DNA of 64,000 bases from NCBI GenBank assembly GCA_003952965.2, contig CM025855.1:26207613-26271612 (forward strand), given 5' to 3'. The translations under genes and the position numbers were made by a program. This DNA is from Morella rubra. Lineage: Eukaryota; Streptophyta; Magnoliopsida; Fagales; Myricaceae. The notes below the pieces were generated by a model, which searched no databases, was not told the origin of the DNA, and saw nothing but the letters and a program-made list of their open reading frames with translations. Each line of letters begins with the position of its first letter. Position 1 is the first letter of the stretch. Positions 60,601-64,000 of this stretch are shown in pieces.

Positions 60601-63593
60601 ATCCCTCGGCAAGAATTGTAATTTTGCTTACGGTATTTCAATGTATTTGTAAATAGTCCATGTTAATGACATAACTCAACATTAATTTTTGAATTTTGTA
60701 GGTCAGGATTTCTATGAGCTGCGTTCTTCACGCATTAAAACTCGCAACACTCATGGTACTGGTTGCAGCTTGGCATCGTGTATCGCAGCTGAGCTGGCAA
60801 AAGGCTCTGGAATGCTCCCAGCTGTTAAGGTGAGGACATATTTTTCTTTTTCTCCTTCTAAGATAAGTTCCAATATTTTATTAATGCAGGGATCTTTAGT
60901 GACAGAATATCAGTATCAGTGATTTGTGAGGGAAGATTCTTTCCTGGAAACTTGTGAGCAATGTGTTAAGAATTAGAGAGCCATTGTAAATTTGTAACCT
61001 TTTGCTAAGGTCTGGAGGGTGAGTCAATAGTTGTAGTATGGAATTAGTGGTTGGCACCAAGATCCAAAAGTGACATAAAAGAGAATGTTTAGTGGATTAA
61101 CATGCTATTGTAGATCAGACTGGTGTTTCTTTATGGTGCAGGATTTGAAACCTTTTTTGTTTTTGTTTTTTTGAGAGAGGGGGGGGGGGGGGGGGGGGGG
61201 GGGTTATGTTTGGTGTGCTTAGAGCAACTTCATGCTTTATCATCCTGTTGGAATTTTCTATAGAAATTACATTGGCGAGAATGATGTCGGCATCCATTAT
61301 TGAGAAGTAAATAGTTAAAAATAAGCTTGTGTCGTTGATATTCATTTATTAGTTCCCCTTTTTGGACTGTTGAGAGAGAGAAAGAGATGCATTACGTCTA
61401 CTCTAATGCCTTCAAATTTTTGTGGCTAGAGTTCTTACCCTCTTGTTCGGTTTTGCTTATTTATTTGTGAGGGTAAAATTCTGAAATGCCTTTTGCCATT
61501 TGGGTTTTGCTTGAACCTTGCTGTGAGCTTAATTTTTGTTCATCCTCCATGCTCTCTCTCTCCCTGTTTATATATGTGGGGTGTGCATGTATATAGAGTA
61601 AAAGTGGTATCAGCATGTCAGTTCTTATGTATCCAAGGTTTGGCAGGTCGCTAATATTTATTGTGTGTATGCATGCATATTTGTCAGTGTACTTGTGTTT
61701 TGGTCAGCATATCACTTTTTATTTATTTGAGTTTTTGCAGGTAGCTAAACGCTATGTTGAGACTGCCTTGGATTACAGTAAAGACATTGTCATTGGTAAT
61801 GGACCACAAGGTCCCTTTGACCACCTTCTTAGGCTTAAGAGTTCTGTTAAAAGTTCATGTAGGCAAGTGGGATTTAATCCAAGTGACCTACTATTGTATG
61901 CTGTAACGGATTCTAGAATGAATCAAAAGTGGAGCCGTTCTATTACAGATGCTGTTAAAGCTGCAATAGAGGGAGGTGCTACTATTGTTCAATTGAGGTT
62001 TGTTGCTACTTGTATACTTTTCTTTAGTAGTTGCATCATTTTCTCATGTACTTGGGTGTCTGTGACGAGTTTATGTGACAGTTGGAGCGTGATGAGAGAT
62101 ACACCTAGTTTGATTTCATTGAGCCTAGGATTTTTTGTTTTTAGGGAAACAAAGTAAAAGAAAACCTCTTCTTGGGTTCTGAAAGAAGCAAAACGCTGGA
62201 GTTCTACGAGGGACTACGATGCCAAAAGACCATTTTGTTAATACTTGTAGGAATGTGTCTTTCAGCGATTTACAATATTCTATTTTGAAGAAAACAAACC
62301 TCTAAAACTCCAGAAATAATTAATCAGGACCCTTGATCTGGACCAATCCTAGCCTCGATGCCTTGAATAACCTAATTAGACTGATATAGAACCATGTAAC
62401 TAACATCACAGTAGCGTTGCAGTACCCATGAATAACAATGTATTTTACCATGAATAAAAATGTATTTTAGGCCCTGGATCTTATCCTGCATGATTCTCTT
62501 CAGGTTGGAGGACATTTGTTGGAATCCCCAACAATGTTTTGCATCATTGTTTTTCTATGATATCTCTCAAGAATGACTAATTCACTCCTTCACCTTATTG
62601 CGTTCATGATTGGTGTTGTCGTCCTACAAATTGATCACTATAATGCCCATATAGGCAGCTTGAATATTACTGTAAGAACTTAGTTCTTTAAGCTGAGTAG
62701 TAAGCTTCAACCATCACGTGATGTAATTCCTTCTCATCTGACATTAAATGTCATCTTAGATTCCCAAGAGAAGGAAAACAATGCCTTCCCCTGGAATGGA
62801 AATGAGTTTCAAAAAGGCAAGTCGGCTCATAAGTTTGAAGTGTTTTATCAACTTTCCTCCTGTTCTCATCTGTGCAGTTGAATGGTAATGGGCTAGTCAT
62901 TCATGCAGCCTTTTCAAAGAGCTTACAGGTTCCCATGAACTAAGATATTTGGTGATTTCTTAGCTGACCTGACCTGTTCATGAAAGGGGCTGCCTGTGCA
63001 AAATATGTTTGATATGAGTACCATTATTTTATTATTATTATGCATCATATTTTACTGGTTTTGGCAGGGAAAAGGATGCTGAAACAAGGGAGTTTCTAGA
63101 AGCAGCAAAAGCATGCCTCGAAATTTGCCATTCACATGGCATACCTCTACTCATAAATGACCGTATAGACATTGCCCTTGCTTGTGATGCCGATGGTGTG
63201 CATGTTGGTCAATCAGACATGCCTGCTAGTGTGGCTCGCACTTTCCTCGGCCCTGAAAAAATCATTGGTGTATCATGCAAGACACCGGAGCAAGCCCATC
63301 AAGCATGGATTGATGGTGCCGATTACATTGGTTGTGGTGGTGTATTTCCAACTAATACAAAGGCAAACAATCTCACTGTTGGCCTGGATGGGTTGAAAAC
63401 TGTTTGTGAGGCATCGAAGTTACCCGTGGTAGCAATCGGCGGCATTGGTGCTGCAAATGCACGTGCTGTGATGGAAATTGGCGCGTTTAACTTGAGAGGA
63501 GTTGCTGTTGTGTCAGCTCTTTTTGACAGGGAATGCATTCTGACAGAAACTAGGAAGTTTCATGCGCTGCTAAAGGAGGCAGCATCAATGTGA
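57656..63593 (+). CDS. TH1: Bifunctional thiamine biosynthesis enzyme TH1 (ThiD-ThiE fusion)
   Basis: N-terminal hydroxymethylpyrimidine phosphate kinase (HMP-P to HMP-PP) fused to C-terminal thiamine phosphate synthase (HMP-PP plus HET-P to TMP); acts in plastids in plants. Exons: 57656-57847, 58088-58162, 59476-59551, 59642-59717, 59945-60079, 60516-60580, 60702-60829, 61741-61997, 63068-63593, all in phase, 509 aa (Arabidopsis TH1 about 522). ThiD part: [64 protein letters not shown]. ThiE part: [87 protein letters not shown]. All key loops are intact. The start is uncertain: ATG at 57656 or 57677. No plastid transit peptide is visible, so a further 5' exon upstream is possible. Confidence 0.95.
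61179..61203. repeat. 25-nt G homopolymer in a TH1 intron
   Basis: Uninterrupted G run in the intron between exons 7 and 8, preceded by gagaga. Length is likely to vary or be misassembled. Confidence 0.92.
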
Positions 63594-64000
63594 ATACAGG
63601 GTTACCCATTGTAAAGAAACTATTTCGGTTCATGGTCCGGCAGATTTAAGGTATCACAACCACTACGGTTATGTTCACACCACAAATGTCTGGGGGCTGT
63701 TTTTTTATGAGAGCATAGTCCGAAGAAAATAAGTTCACAGAGCTTTACTGTTTTTTTTTTTAATGATAGACTATACGGCGTCCTAGGATTATCTATGTAA
63801 TAAGGGGCACAAATAACAGGCTTGCGGGGATGTTAAGGGGTATGTTGTGAGGAGGGAAGGCAACTTGCTTCGCCTTTGAGCCAAACTATCCAATAAGATT
63901 TTTGATGGGTAATGGCCATTCGTTCTTCCAGTTCTCTTTCTTGACGATGATTTTAACTCACCAGGGTTTTGTCATTTGTGAATTTATTTTCCTTCCGTCG
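63594..64000. other. TH1 3' UTR and downstream flank
   Basis: Follows the TGA at 63591-63593. Contains a T run near 63751. No further gene is seen before the window ends. Confidence 0.6.

Noticed and set aside
63594-64000. TPP riboswitch downstream of TH1
   Set aside because: Plant TPP riboswitches are in THIC 3' UTRs, and I could not recognise the conserved aptamer core here.

Overview
This is nuclear DNA of a flowering plant, almost certainly a eudicot and possibly a woody one (the last is inference). The genes have many GT-AG introns, the spacers are AT-rich and full of transposon debris, and the proteins (AKT2-type K+ channel, extended SHM6/7-type SHMT, plant TCP11-like protein, RECQ4A-type helicase, fused ThiD-ThiE enzyme TH1) have the plant form. 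All exon joins were made by hand from splice consensus, reading frame and family resemblance; no cDNA or search was available.

Layout: 1-3606 (+) 3' part of an AKT2-like Shaker channel, cut by the window edge. 5022-6173 (+) a two-exon BYPASS1-like gene. 6174-10132 spacer. 10133-13544 (-) SHMT of the SHM6/SHM7 type. 14777-19778 a nest of two hAT transposons: an older internally deleted element (target duplication agtgtcga) split by a younger 3.66-kb RICESLEEPER-type element (target duplication gtaatatt) whose transposase is decayed. 20841-21695 (-) an unrecognised serine-rich acidic protein. 22946-23257 (-) intronless histone H4 with a TATA box and the plant histone octamer. 23.4-27.5 kb AT-rich spacer containing a tandem array and a GC-rich island with several ACGT cores. 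27803-34766 (+) an 11-exon TCP11-domain gene. 35415-38255 (-) an ALKBH9-like RNA demethylase gene with in-frame stops and a duplicated exon. About 39.3-39.7 kb a 5'-truncated LINE with a poly(A) tail. 41360-50363 (-) a 25-exon RECQ4A/BLM-type helicase. 52-57 kb repeat-rich spacer with a roughly 41-bp degenerate tandem array and copies of a dispersed AT-rich element. 57656-63593 (+) the bifunctional thiamine enzyme TH1.

The genes are unrelated housekeeping or physiological genes with no operon-like logic. The SHMT homologue and TH1 touch one-carbon and thiamine metabolism respectively, but nothing in the sequence links them. H4 and the RecQ helicase belong to chromatin and recombination. The most noteworthy structures are the nested hAT pair, the ALKBH9-like locus with phase-compatible alternative copies of one exon (each with a stop explicable by C-to-T change), and the large degenerate minisatellite at 54-55.35 kb. 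I did not find a convincing undescribed multi-gene system.
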